A stretch of 64,000 bases of DNA from Thauera sp. UBA6194. Its GTDB lineage: Bacteria > Pseudomonadota > Gammaproteobacteria > Burkholderiales > Rhodocyclaceae. Position numbers and translations under genes: made by a program. Under the pieces are notes generated by a model. The model did no database searches, was not told the DNA's origin, and saw only the letters and a program-made list of their open reading frames with translations. The stretch spans positions 189,091-253,090 of the forward strand of contig DITC01000054.1 of NCBI GenBank assembly GCA_002422685.1, read 5' to 3'. Shown one piece after another: positions 29,439 to 37,543 of this stretch (the stretch's first letter is position 1; every line of letters begins with the position of its first letter).

Positions 29439-30341
29439 ATGGCCCCCTCCCCCCAACCCGCCCGCTGGCTCCCCTTCGTCGTCCTCGGCATCGGCCTCGT
29501 CGCGATCTCCTTCGGCGCCATCCTCGCCCGCTTCGCCCAGGCCGAAGGGGTCGGTTCGCTCGCGGTCGCAACCTGGCGGCTCGGCTTTGCAGCGCTGATC
29601 ATCACCCCGGTGGCGCTGCTGCAGTCGCGCCACGAGCTGGCGCGGCTCACGCGCCGCCAGATCGGCATGGCGCTCGCCGCCGGCTTCTTCCTCGCGCTGC
29701 ACTTCGCCACCTGGATCAGCTCGCTCGAATACACCTCGGTGGCATCGAGCACCGCGCTCGTCACCACCAACCCGCTGTGGATCGGGCTGGTCTCCTTCCT
29801 CGTCTTCCGCGAGACACCGACCCGGATGATGATCGGCGGCATCGCGCTCTCCTTCGCCGGCAGCCTGTTCATCTTCTGGAGCGACAGCCGCAACGCCGCC
29901 GCGGGCGCCGACCCCCTGCTCGGCAACCTACTCGCGCTCGCCGGCAGCTGGTGCTTCTCGGCCTATCTCATCATCGGCCGCCGCCTGCGCGCCGGGCTGG
30001 GGCTGCCCGCCTACGTCTGGCTGGCCTACGGCGCCGCGGCGCTGCTCCTGTTCGCTGCCAGCGGCGCAGGCGGCGTGGCGCTGTTCACGCTGTCGGACAC
30101 CGCCTGGCTGGTGCTGCTGGCGACGGCGCTCGGGCCGCAGCTGCTCGGTCACACCACCTACAACTGGTCGCTGCGCTACGTGTCGGCCACCCTCGTCGCG
30201 GTGGTCACGCTGGGCGAGCCGGTGGTCAGCGCGCTGCTCGCCTTCATCCTCTTCGGCGAAGGCTTCGCGCCGCTGCAGTTCGTGGGTTTCAGCCTGCTGC
30301 TGGCGGGGATCTACCTGGCGGCGCGAGGCGAACGCGGCTGA
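29439..30341 (+). CDS. EamA/DMT-family transporter
   Basis: Membrane transporter of 300 residues with about ten predicted helices in two EamA repeats (first WLPFVVLGIGLVAISFGAIL; second LLALAGSWCFSAYLIIGRRL). The family exports metabolites or amino acids; the substrate is unknown. The ATG at 29439 begins MAPSPQPARW directly before the first helix. Upstream in-frame sequence runs into the repeat element and looks non-coding. The stop is 24 bp from the convergent DUF3750 gene. Confidence 0.85.
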   Translation: MAPSPQPARWLPFVVLGIGLVAISFGAILARFAQAEGVGSLAVATWRLGFAALIITPVALLQSRHELARLTRRQIGMALAAGFFLALHFATWISSLEYTSVASSTALVTTNPLWIGLVSFLVFRETPTRMMIGGIALSFAGSLFIFWSDSRNAAAGADPLLGNLLALAGSWCFSAYLIIGRRLRAGLGLPAYVWLAYGAAALLLFAASGAGGVALFTLSDTAWLVLLATALGPQLLGHTTYNWSLRYVSATLVAVVTLGEPVVSALLAFILFGEGFAPLQFVGFSLLLAGIYLAARGERG

Positions 30342-30365
30342 GCGCGTCGTTCGAGCCGCGCCCGA

Positions 30366-31178
30366 CTACAGCCCGGCATTCGTCTCACCCGTCACGGCAT
30401 TGTCGGCACCCGGTGCGTCGTCCATGCCGAGGCGGCCGATCGCCGGCAGGCGCAGGGCCGGGGTGTTGAAATCGACCCCGAAGTTGAGCCCCAGCAGGTT
30501 CAGCTCCAGCCCCTCCTCGAGCCCGACGCTGAGGCCGAGCAGACCGAGCAGCGAGAACTGCAGCCCCGAGCCGGAAGGCGACACGCCGATCGGGCGCGTG
30601 ACCGGCCGGTAGTCCTTGCCGATCGCGTTGGCGGGCAGATCCAGGCGCAGTGCAGGCACCTCGCGCCCGATGTGGGCGAGGAAGGTGTTGCTGTTGGGGC
30701 CCGGGTAGCTGCGGTACTCGTCGGCGTGCGGGTAGCGGGCGATGGCGGCCTCGATGTCGTCGATCATCGCGTCAACGCCTTCGCCACGATGATCGACCAG
30801 CACCTGCGGCACGGCGCCGAACCACAGCCCGTCCGGCAGCGCGTAATCGCGCCGCACCACCGAGCCGCGCCCCCAGCCGATCACGTCATAGCGCGTGTAG
30901 GCGGTGTCGCCGGCGCGTTTGTAGATGATCCACGGATGCACCGCAAAATAGCCGCGCCAGCCATAGGTGGCCGCCGCATACACCTGCACGATCGCGGTCT
31001 CGGCCAGCGCGCGCGGATCGGGCGCGATTCCGGACGAGTGGCGTGCGGCCGTGCGCCAGCTGCGCACCTCGCCGGCGCCGGCGGAGTCGGTCGCACGCGG
31101 ATCGTTGGCAAGACTCAGCCCGACCGACAGGAAGAGCAGCACGCTCAAGCCGAGCGCCGCAAGAGAAGCAGTTTTCAC
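30366..31178 (-). CDS. DUF3750 domain protein, exported or membrane-anchored
   Basis: 270 residues. An N-terminal hydrophobic segment (about 5-24, SLAALGLSVLLFLSVGLSLA) acts as signal or anchor. The DUF3750 core includes TAIVQVYAAATYGWRGYFAV, YTRYDVIGWG and the signature YPGPNSNTFLAHIGREVP. The Leu/Gly-rich C-terminus (FSLLGLLGLSVGLEEGLELN) also belongs to the family. Its catalytic role is unknown to me; conserved His, Asn and Arg residues suggest an enzyme. No operon partner. Confidence 0.75.
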   Translation of the reverse strand: MKTASLAALGLSVLLFLSVGLSLANDPRATDSAGAGEVRSWRTAARHSSGIAPDPRALAETAIVQVYAAATYGWRGYFAVHPWIIYKRAGDTAYTRYDVIGWGRGSVVRRDYALPDGLWFGAVPQVLVDHRGEGVDAMIDDIEAAIARYPHADEYRSYPGPNSNTFLAHIGREVPALRLDLPANAIGKDYRPVTRPIGVSPSGSGLQFSLLGLLGLSVGLEEGLELNLLGLNFGVDFNTPALRLPAIGRLGMDDAPGADNAVTGETNAGL

Positions 31179-31433
31179 TGGAGAGGGACCAAAGGGCGTC
31201 TGTACGCCACAAGAACATCGACGACATTAAGAGCCCGAGGCGGCGGGCAAGTTCAGTCGGCCATGCACCCGGCACCTGTTCAATCCAGCTTTTAATAACC
31301 CAGAATTCTATTCAAGTTATCAAAAAGCCCTTCAGAGAATAAACAAGCGCTCGTATTCTCCACAGCCACTGCGGTGCCGGCCTGTAAGGCGCGTGCGCCC
31401 CCAACGAACCGAACTCCTGTGGATGACTACGCC

Positions 31434-32450
31434 ATGCTGAAGCAACTCACATCTCGCACCCTCGCCCCGCTCGCGCTCGGCCTCGCGCTCGGCTTCGGCG
31501 GTTTCGCCTTCGCCACCCCCGCGCTGGCCAATCCGGCCACGCACCCGGCCGAGCACGCCCCGGCACCCGCCACCCTGAGCGCTCCCGCCCCGCTCCTGAG
31601 CACCGCCGAACTCGCGCCCCTGCTCGGCCAGCCCGGCGTGCGCGTGCTCGACATCCGCGCCCACAAGGACTACGCCGGCGGCCACATCCCGGGCGCGGTG
31701 AACACCCCCTACGGCAAGTACCGCGGCCCGAAGGAAAACCCCGGCCAGCTGCCTGCCGAGGCCGCGCTCACCGAGCTGCTGCAAGCCGCCGGCGTCGACC
31801 GCGACAGCCACGTCGTGGTCGTGCATGCCGGCACCGATCACACCGATTTCGGCGCCGCCGCCCGCGTGTACTGGACGCTGAAGGTCGGCGGCCTCAGCCG
31901 CCTGTCCATCCTCGATGGCGGCACGCAGGCCTGGAAGGCCGCCGAGGGCGCGCTCGAGACCCGCGTCGCGCAGGTCGCCCCCAGCCGGTTCACCTATCGT
32001 TACGACCACGACCAGATCGTCAGCAGCGAGGAGCTGGCCGCCGCGCTCGAGGCCGGCCAGGCGCCGCTGCTGGTCGACGCCCGCCCGCCGAAGTTCTTCG
32101 CCGGCGAGGCGCGCACCGACGCCGCCGCGCGTTACGGCACGCTGCCGGGCGCCAAGTCCTTCGACAACGCGCAGTTCTTCCCCAAGGGTGGCACCACGCT
32201 CAAGCCCGCGAGCGAGCTGAAGGCGCTGGTCGCGCTGTCCGGCGCCGACGCCGCGCCCGCGGTGTCCTTCTGCAACACCGGCCACTGGGCGGCGACCAAC
32301 TGGTTCGTGATGTCCGAGATCGCCGGCAACAAGGCGGTCAAGCTCTACCCGGCTTCGGTGGTGGAATGGAGCCAGGCCGAGCGCCCAATGGACAACCAGC
32401 CCTCGCGCGTCACCGCGCTGGTGCAGGACGTCAAGCGCGCGCTGGACTAA
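31434..32450 (+). CDS. Exported two-domain rhodanese-type sulfurtransferase
   Basis: Periplasmic thiosulfate/3-mercaptopyruvate-type sulfurtransferase of 338 residues. A signal peptide (about 1-33, ending ALANP) is followed by two rhodanese domains. The first (VRVLDIRAHKDYAGGHIPGA) lacks a catalytic Cys, having HAGTD at that loop, as expected of an inactive N-domain. The second has the active loop FCNTGHWAA with Cys280. It lies 19 bp upstream of a YeeE/YedE sulfur transporter gene, so it may hand sulfane sulfur to, or take it from, that transporter. The start at 31434 begins a typical signal sequence (MLKQLTSRTLAPL). Confidence 0.88.
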   Translation: MLKQLTSRTLAPLALGLALGFGGFAFATPALANPATHPAEHAPAPATLSAPAPLLSTAELAPLLGQPGVRVLDIRAHKDYAGGHIPGAVNTPYGKYRGPKENPGQLPAEAALTELLQAAGVDRDSHVVVVHAGTDHTDFGAAARVYWTLKVGGLSRLSILDGGTQAWKAAEGALETRVAQVAPSRFTYRYDHDQIVSSEELAAALEAGQAPLLVDARPPKFFAGEARTDAAARYGTLPGAKSFDNAQFFPKGGTTLKPASELKALVALSGADAAPAVSFCNTGHWAATNWFVMSEIAGNKAVKLYPASVVEWSQAERPMDNQPSRVTALVQDVKRALD

Positions 32451-32469
32451 GCGAGGCAGGAACGACGCA

Positions 32470-33651
32470 ATGCGCTGGCTCAACCGAACTTTTCTCATCA
32501 GCGGCGCCCTCGCCGGCGTGCTCGCGGTGACGCTCGCCGCCGGCCTGCGTCAGGGCCTGCTCGCGCTGCTCGGCATCGGCTTCGGCGCGGTGCTGCAAGG
32601 CGCGCGCTTCGGCTTCACCACCGGCTGGCGCGACTTCATCGAGCGCCGCGACCCGCAGGGCCTGTGGGCGCAGATGCTGCTGATGGTGCTCGCGGCCGCG
32701 TTCACGCTGCCGCTGATCGCCGGCAGCGGCGGCGAGCTGGTGGGCGCCGTGGCGCCGCTGACGATCAGCCTGGTGCTCGGCGCCTTCCTGTTCGGCGCCG
32801 CGATGCAGCTCGCCGACGGCTGCGGCTCGGGCACGCTGTACAAGGCGGGCGGGGGCTCGCCGCTGTCCTTCGTGGTGCTGCCGACCTTTGCCTTCGGCAG
32901 CTTCCTCGGCGCCTCGCACCAGCCGGCGTGGATCGAGGCCGGCGGCCTGCCGGCGGTCGATCTGCTCGCCCTGGGCTGGCCGACTGCGCTCGCCATCACC
33001 GTCGCCGGCTGCGGCCTGGTCGCCTGGCTGGCCGGACGCGCCGCACGCACGGCGCAGGGCGCGGCGGCGCAGACCGGCCCGCAGGGGGTAGCGCAGCAGC
33101 TGGTACGTGCCGGCACGGCGAGCTTCGTCGCCGCTGCGCCGGCGCCGGCTGCAGGCACGCGCTTTGCACGACGCTGGTGGCTGGGTGCGCTGCTGCTGGC
33201 GGTGCTCTATCTCGTGCATCTCGTCATCGCCGGCCAGCCCTGGGGCATCGTGTACGGCATGGGTGTGTGGGGCGCGAAGGCGGTCACCGCGCTCGGCTGG
33301 GATCTGTCGGCCGACGCCTTCTGGGGCGTGGCGCCGCATGCGCAGCGCCTGCTCGACCCGATCCTCGCCGACGTCACCTCGGTGACCAACATCGGCCTGA
33401 TCTACGGTGCCATCGCCGCCTCGCGCTGGAACGGCGCGGCCGACTTCAGCCTGCCTTCGGGCAAGCGCCTGATCGCTGCGGCCATTGCCGGCCTGGTGAT
33501 GGGCTACAGCGCGCGCATGGCCTTCGGCTGCAACGTCGGCGCCTATCTGGGCGGCATCGCCTCGGCCAGCGTGCACGGCTGGGTGTGGTTCGCGCTCGCC
33601 TTCGCCGGCTCGATCGTGGGCGTACGCATCCGTCGCCGCGTCGACGCGTAA
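32470..33651 (+). CDS. YeeE/YedE-family sulfur-compound transporter
   Basis: Polytopic membrane protein of 393 residues with about nine or ten helices, of the YeeE/YedE (TsuA) family that takes up thiosulfate or related sulfur species. The conserved Cys sites are present in both halves: LADGCGSGTLYKAGGG and FGCNVGAYLGGIASASVHGW. A long Ala-rich loop (about 190-230) separates the halves. It is cotranscribed with the rhodanese upstream and a 55-residue peptide gene downstream whose AGGAGG site overlaps this stop codon. Confidence 0.88.
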   Translation: MRWLNRTFLISGALAGVLAVTLAAGLRQGLLALLGIGFGAVLQGARFGFTTGWRDFIERRDPQGLWAQMLLMVLAAAFTLPLIAGSGGELVGAVAPLTISLVLGAFLFGAAMQLADGCGSGTLYKAGGGSPLSFVVLPTFAFGSFLGASHQPAWIEAGGLPAVDLLALGWPTALAITVAGCGLVAWLAGRAARTAQGAAAQTGPQGVAQQLVRAGTASFVAAAPAPAAGTRFARRWWLGALLLAVLYLVHLVIAGQPWGIVYGMGVWGAKAVTALGWDLSADAFWGVAPHAQRLLDPILADVTSVTNIGLIYGAIAASRWNGAADFSLPSGKRLIAAAIAGLVMGYSARMAFGCNVGAYLGGIASASVHGWVWFALAFAGSIVGVRIRRRVDA

Positions 33652-33661
33652 GGAGGACGAC

Positions 33662-33829
33662 ATGGACAACAAGAAGATCTTCCGCGTCGGCTTCGCGCTG
33701 TTCTGGCTGATCGCGCTCGCCCTGCTCGCGCTCGACACCGCAACCAGCAACAGCGTGCGCGTCGAGCCGCCACCGATCGCGCTCGGCAGCGGCCAGGCGG
33801 CTTCGGGCGGTCACTGCTCGGGGCGCTGA
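33662..33829 (+). CDS. Small single-pass membrane protein of the sulfur cluster
   Basis: 55 residues: MDNKKIFRVG, one hydrophobic helix (about 9-27, VGFALFWLIALALLALDTA), then a short polar tail with a single Cys near the end (GGHCSGR). A strong AGGAGG lies 5-10 bases upstream and overlaps the stop codon of the YeeE-type transporter, which supports real translation. I do not recognise the family. It may be a transporter subunit or a sulfur-carrying partner using its lone Cys; that is inference from position. Confidence 0.7.
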   Translation: MDNKKIFRVGFALFWLIALALLALDTATSNSVRVEPPPIALGSGQAASGGHCSGR

Positions 33830-33837
33830 CCCGCGCA

Positions 33838-33878
33838 CGGCCCACGACGCGGCGCTCAGCCCAGCGCGTCGTGGGCCG
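33838..33878. terminator. Inverted repeat between convergent genes, overlapping the MgtC-like 3' end
   Basis: CGGCCCACGACGCG (33838-33851) is an exact complement of CGCGTCGTGGGCCG (33865-33878). The stop codon of the minus-strand gene (33856-33858) lies in the loop, so one arm is coding. Placed between converging genes, it is a plausible two-way transcription stop, although T-runs are absent. Confidence 0.5.
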
Positions 33879-35130
33879 CGATCCACAGCAGGCCGGCGAC
33901 CAGACCGAGCGCGACCGCGCCCATGCCCACCGCAGCCTTGAGGCCGAGCGCGCGCCCGCCGATCGCCGCCGCCATGCCGAGCTTGAAACCCAGGTTGGCG
34001 AGCATGGCGATGCCGATCGCGGTCACGGTCACCTTCAAGGCCAGGCGCTCGAGCGCGAACAGGCGCAGGCTGGAGAGCGTGATCGCATCGACATCGGTCA
34101 GGCCCGACACCAGCGCCAGCACGTACAGCCCGCGGCTGCCTGCATAGTCCGACAACCAGGCGGCCGCCAGCAGCACCACCGCGTAGAGCGCGCCAAAACC
34201 GATCGCGGTCTTGAGCTCGGCGGGGTTGGAGGTGGTCGGCAACACCGGCTCGCTGCGCTCGAGCAGCTGTCGCCAGTGCCACACCGCCGCGAGCGCGCCG
34301 AGCAACAGCGCCGGCGCGATGATCAGCGCCAGGGTGCCGGCCACCTCGGGGGCGACCAGCGCGGCGATCACCGCGACACGCAGCACCATCACGAGGTTCG
34401 CCATCACGATCACCAGCGCCGCCATCGCGTTCATGCCCGGCAGCTCGCGCGCCTGACGGGCGTAGAGCACCGTGGTCGCGGTGCTCGATGCGAGGCCGCC
34501 GAACACGCCCACGAACACCACCCCATAGCGCACGCCGACGAGCTGCAGCGCGGTGTAGCCCGCGAGCCCGACGCCGGCGATCAGCACCACCATCCACCAG
34601 ATCTGCTGTGGATTGAGCGCACCGTAAGGCCCCATCTCCTCGTTGGGCAAAATGGGCAGGATCACCAGGGACAGCACGCCGAACTGCAGGATCGAGATCC
34701 AGTCGCGGCTGTCGAGGCGGGTGGCCACGCCACGCAGCTGCGCCTTGAAGTAGAGCAGCACGGTGGCCCCCACCGCGAGCATCACGGCCTGCTGCGCATG
34801 CCCGAACCAGGTCGCCGCGCCGAGGCCGTAGCACAGCACCAGCGCGGCAACCGAGGTGGTGCCGGGGTCGGTCGGGTCGGGGTGGCGAAGATAGGCCGCG
34901 ATGATGGTCAGCCCCACGATCAGCAGGCCGGCGACGAAGGGCAGGCTGCTGTCGAGCTCGCGCCCGAGCATGGCCATCAGCGCGCCCAGCAAGCCGACCA
35001 GCGCAAAGGTGCGCAAGCCCGCGCGCGAAGACGGCACACGCTCGCGCTCCAGGCCGATCAGCAGGCCGATTCCGGTCGCGATCAGGAAGGCTTCGATCTG
35101 TTCGGTGTTGGCGTTGAGGAGCTCGGACAT
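33856..35130 (-). CDS. MgtC/SapB N-domain plus DUF4010 membrane protein
   Basis: Polytopic membrane protein of 424 residues with about 12 helices. The N-terminal third is MgtC-like (IATGIGLLIGLERERV, RTFALVGLLGALMAM). The rest is DUF4010 (VGVFGGLASSTATTVLYARQ, SGLTDVDAITLSSLRL). Function is uncertain; a transport or homeostasis role is suggested for relatives. The ATG at 35130 (MSELLNANTEQIEAF) is preferred to an in-frame codon at 35226, whose added residues are basic and non-native. It is divergent from the two-component genes at 35271. Confidence 0.8.
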   Translation of the reverse strand: MSELLNANTEQIEAFLIATGIGLLIGLERERVPSSRAGLRTFALVGLLGALMAMLGRELDSSLPFVAGLLIVGLTIIAAYLRHPDPTDPGTTSVAALVLCYGLGAATWFGHAQQAVMLAVGATVLLYFKAQLRGVATRLDSRDWISILQFGVLSLVILPILPNEEMGPYGALNPQQIWWMVVLIAGVGLAGYTALQLVGVRYGVVFVGVFGGLASSTATTVLYARQARELPGMNAMAALVIVMANLVMVLRVAVIAALVAPEVAGTLALIIAPALLLGALAAVWHWRQLLERSEPVLPTTSNPAELKTAIGFGALYAVVLLAAAWLSDYAGSRGLYVLALVSGLTDVDAITLSSLRLFALERLALKVTVTAIGIAMLANLGFKLGMAAAIGGRALGLKAAVGMGAVALGLVAGLLWIAAHDALG

Positions 35131-35270
35131 GGCAGTGGGGTGGCGCACGGCGCAGTCGAATGTCTGTCGGCCCATGATACGCGCCCGATCGCAATGGATG
35201 CAGCGCCGGCTGCGCCGGGATAGCATGGCGAACTCGCGCCAGCCCCGCAGCCCACGTCGAAGAGGATGCC

Positions 35271-35939
35271 ATGCAGTTACTGCTCATCGAGGACGACCCC
35301 ACCCTTGCCGAAGGCATCGCCGAATTCCTGCGCGGCCAGGGCGACGAGGTCCGGGTCGAGCACGACGGCATGGCCGCCGACCGCGTCCTGCAGACGGCGA
35401 GCTTCGACTTCGTCCTCGCCGACGTCGGCCTGCCGGGCCTGAACGGCTACGAGCTGGTGCGGCGCATGCGCAAGCGCGGCCAGCGCACGGCGGTGATCCT
35501 GATCACCGCGCGTGACGCGCTCGACGATCGCATCTACGGACTCGACCTCGGCGCCGACGACTACCTGGTCAAACCCTTCGAGCTCGCCGAGCTGAGCGCA
35601 CGCATGCGCGCGGTGCAGCGCCGCGGCGGCGCGAGTGGGGCGCCGGCGCTCGGGTTCGGCCCGCTCGTGCTCGACCTCGAAGGCCGGCTGGCCGCACTCG
35701 CCGGCGCGCCGCTCGCCTTGAGCGCGCGCGAGTGGGAGGTGCTCGAAGCCCTGGTGCGCGCCGATGGCCGCACCGTGGCGCGCGAGCGCCTGCAGGGCGA
35801 AGGCAGCGGCAACGCGCTCGAGGTCTACATCTCGCGCCTGCGCCCGCGCCTGGAGGGTGCGGGCCTGCTGATCCGCACCGTGCGCGGCTTCGGCTACCGC
35901 CTCGAGCACGCGCAGGAGCGCCGCGACGGTGCAGACTAG
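35271..35939 (+). CDS. OmpR-family response regulator
   Basis: 222 residues: a receiver domain (about 1-115) with acidic pocket E7-D9, phospho-acceptor Asp51 in LADVGLPG, and Lys in LVKPFELAEL, then a winged-helix output domain (LSAREWEVLEALVR, LEVYISRLRPRLEG, IRTVRGFGYRLE). Sequence style is that of TctD/QseB-like regulators. It overlaps the downstream kinase gene by 11 bases. Confidence 0.93.
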   Translation: MQLLLIEDDPTLAEGIAEFLRGQGDEVRVEHDGMAADRVLQTASFDFVLADVGLPGLNGYELVRRMRKRGQRTAVILITARDALDDRIYGLDLGADDYLVKPFELAELSARMRAVQRRGGASGAPALGFGPLVLDLEGRLAALAGAPLALSAREWEVLEALVRADGRTVARERLQGEGSGNALEVYISRLRPRLEGAGLLIRTVRGFGYRLEHAQERRDGAD

Positions 35940-37380
35940 CCTCCGCCGCAACCTCCTCAGCACGCTCGCGGCGCCCACCTTGCTGCTGCTGGTCACCGCA
36001 GGCGCCGTCGCCTACAGCAGCGCGAAGTGGGTGGTCGGCAACGCCTATGACAACAACCTGCTCAATCTCGGGCAGGCGATCGCCACCCACGTGCACGCGG
36101 CACCCGATGGGCTCACCCTCACCCTCTCACCCGAGGTCGAGGCCGTGCTGCGCAACGACGCCATCGATCGCATCTACTTTCGGGTGCGCGCACAGGACGG
36201 TCGCCTGCTCGGCGGCGACGCGGACCTGCCGATCCTGGCCGACACCGATGCGCTGTCCAGCCTGCCGATCCCCTACACGCCGGTCGGCAAGGAGCCTGCT
36301 GCTGCTGCTCCTGCTCCACGCGCCGCGATGCCGTCGGCCCGCCCCCTCTTCCGCGACCTCGCGCACGCCGGGCAGCCGATCCGCGCACTCCGGATCTACC
36401 GCAGGCACGGCGACAGCGGCTTTTACGTCACCGTGGCGGAGACCCTGCGCAAGCGCGACGAGGCCATGGAGCGGCTGGTCACGGGGTTTTCGTGGGCTGC
36501 GCTGCTGCTGCTGATCGCCGCCGGCGTGGCCGCGCGCTTCGGCATTCCGAGCGGCCTCGCGCCGCTCGAACGACTCCAGGACGCGCTGCGCGCACGCGCC
36601 GGCACCGACCTGTCCCCGATCGAGCCGACCGGCGTGCCGCAGGAGGTACGCGAGCTGATCGCTGCGCTCAACGGCCTGCTCGAGCGCCAGCGCGCCGCCA
36701 ACGCCCAACAACGCGCCTTCCTGCAGGACGCCGCCCACCAGCTGCGCACGCCGCTCGCCGGCCTGCAGATGCAGCTCGAGCTGCTCGAGGCGCGGCCCGC
36801 GGACCCCGCCGCGCGTGCCCGCCTGCGCCAGTCGGTCGCACGCGTCACCCGGCTCGCGAACCAGCTGCTCGCGCTCGCCCGCGCCGAGGCCGGCGCGCGG
36901 CTGATCGCCGACGCCACCGAGGTCGAGCTCGGCGCGCTCATCGACGCCATGGTGGAGGACTGGGTCGATCGCGCCGACGCGCGCGGCATCGATCTCGGCA
37001 TCGACCGGCAGCCGTTGCGGCTGCACGGCGACCCCACGCTGCTGCAGGAGCTGATCGCCAACCTGGTCGACAACGCGCTCAAGTACTGCGACGAACACGG
37101 CAAGGTAACGCTGCGGTGCAGCCGTGAGGGCTCGGAGGCGCTGATCGAGGTCTGCGACGACGGCCCCGGCATTGCGCCCGAGGTGCGCGAGCAGGTCTTC
37201 GAGCGCTTCTACCGCCACGCCGGCAGTGGCGCGAGCGGCAGCGGGCTCGGGCTGTCGATCGCACGCGAGATCGTGCGCAGCCACGGCGGCGTGATCACGA
37301 TCGGCGAAGGCGAGGGCCTCACCCCGGGCCGCCGCGGCACCTGCGTGCGCGTGCGCCTGCCGCTCGGACCGGGCGCCTGA
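35929..37380 (+). CDS. TctE-like sensor histidine kinase
   Basis: Membrane sensor kinase of 483 residues. Helices at about 12-32 and 185-205 flank a ~150-residue periplasmic region of the 2CSK-N/TctE type, which contains a short Ala/Pro-rich insertion. The cytoplasmic part has HisKA with His270 in QDAAHQLRTPLAG, N-box LVDNALKYCDEHG, G1 CDDGPGIAPEV, F-box FERFYRH and G2 GSGLGLSIAREI. TctE relatives sense tricarboxylates. GTG at 35929 lies inside the regulator gene with AGGAG upstream. The gene converges with actP across a strong hairpin, so control of that transporter is possible but unproven. Confidence 0.9.
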   Translation: MQTSLRRNLLSTLAAPTLLLLVTAGAVAYSSAKWVVGNAYDNNLLNLGQAIATHVHAAPDGLTLTLSPEVEAVLRNDAIDRIYFRVRAQDGRLLGGDADLPILADTDALSSLPIPYTPVGKEPAAAAPAPRAAMPSARPLFRDLAHAGQPIRALRIYRRHGDSGFYVTVAETLRKRDEAMERLVTGFSWAALLLLIAAGVAARFGIPSGLAPLERLQDALRARAGTDLSPIEPTGVPQEVRELIAALNGLLERQRAANAQQRAFLQDAAHQLRTPLAGLQMQLELLEARPADPAARARLRQSVARVTRLANQLLALARAEAGARLIADATEVELGALIDAMVEDWVDRADARGIDLGIDRQPLRLHGDPTLLQELIANLVDNALKYCDEHGKVTLRCSREGSEALIEVCDDGPGIAPEVREQVFERFYRHAGSGASGSGLGLSIAREIVRSHGGVITIGEGEGLTPGRRGTCVRVRLPLGPGA

Positions 37381-37441
37381 ACCCGGCGGTCCGAGCCCCG
37401 GCCTTCCACCCGCACGACAAGCCCGCCCCAAGCCGCCCCAC

Positions 37442-37493
37442 GCAAACGACCGCGGGGCGGTGAGCCTGCGCCCACCGCCCCGCGGTCGTTTGC
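37442..37493. terminator. Bidirectional hairpin between the kinase gene and actP
   Basis: Twenty-one-base arms, 37442-37462 and 37473-37493, are exact complements (GCAAACGACCGCGGGGCGGTG and its reverse), with a 10-base loop. AAA and TTT at the stem base suit termination in both directions between converging genes. Confidence 0.75.
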
Positions 37494-37543
37494 TGCGCCG
37501 TCCGCCGGCACCCCTGTCGGATGCCGGCGGAAAGCCTTGCTGC

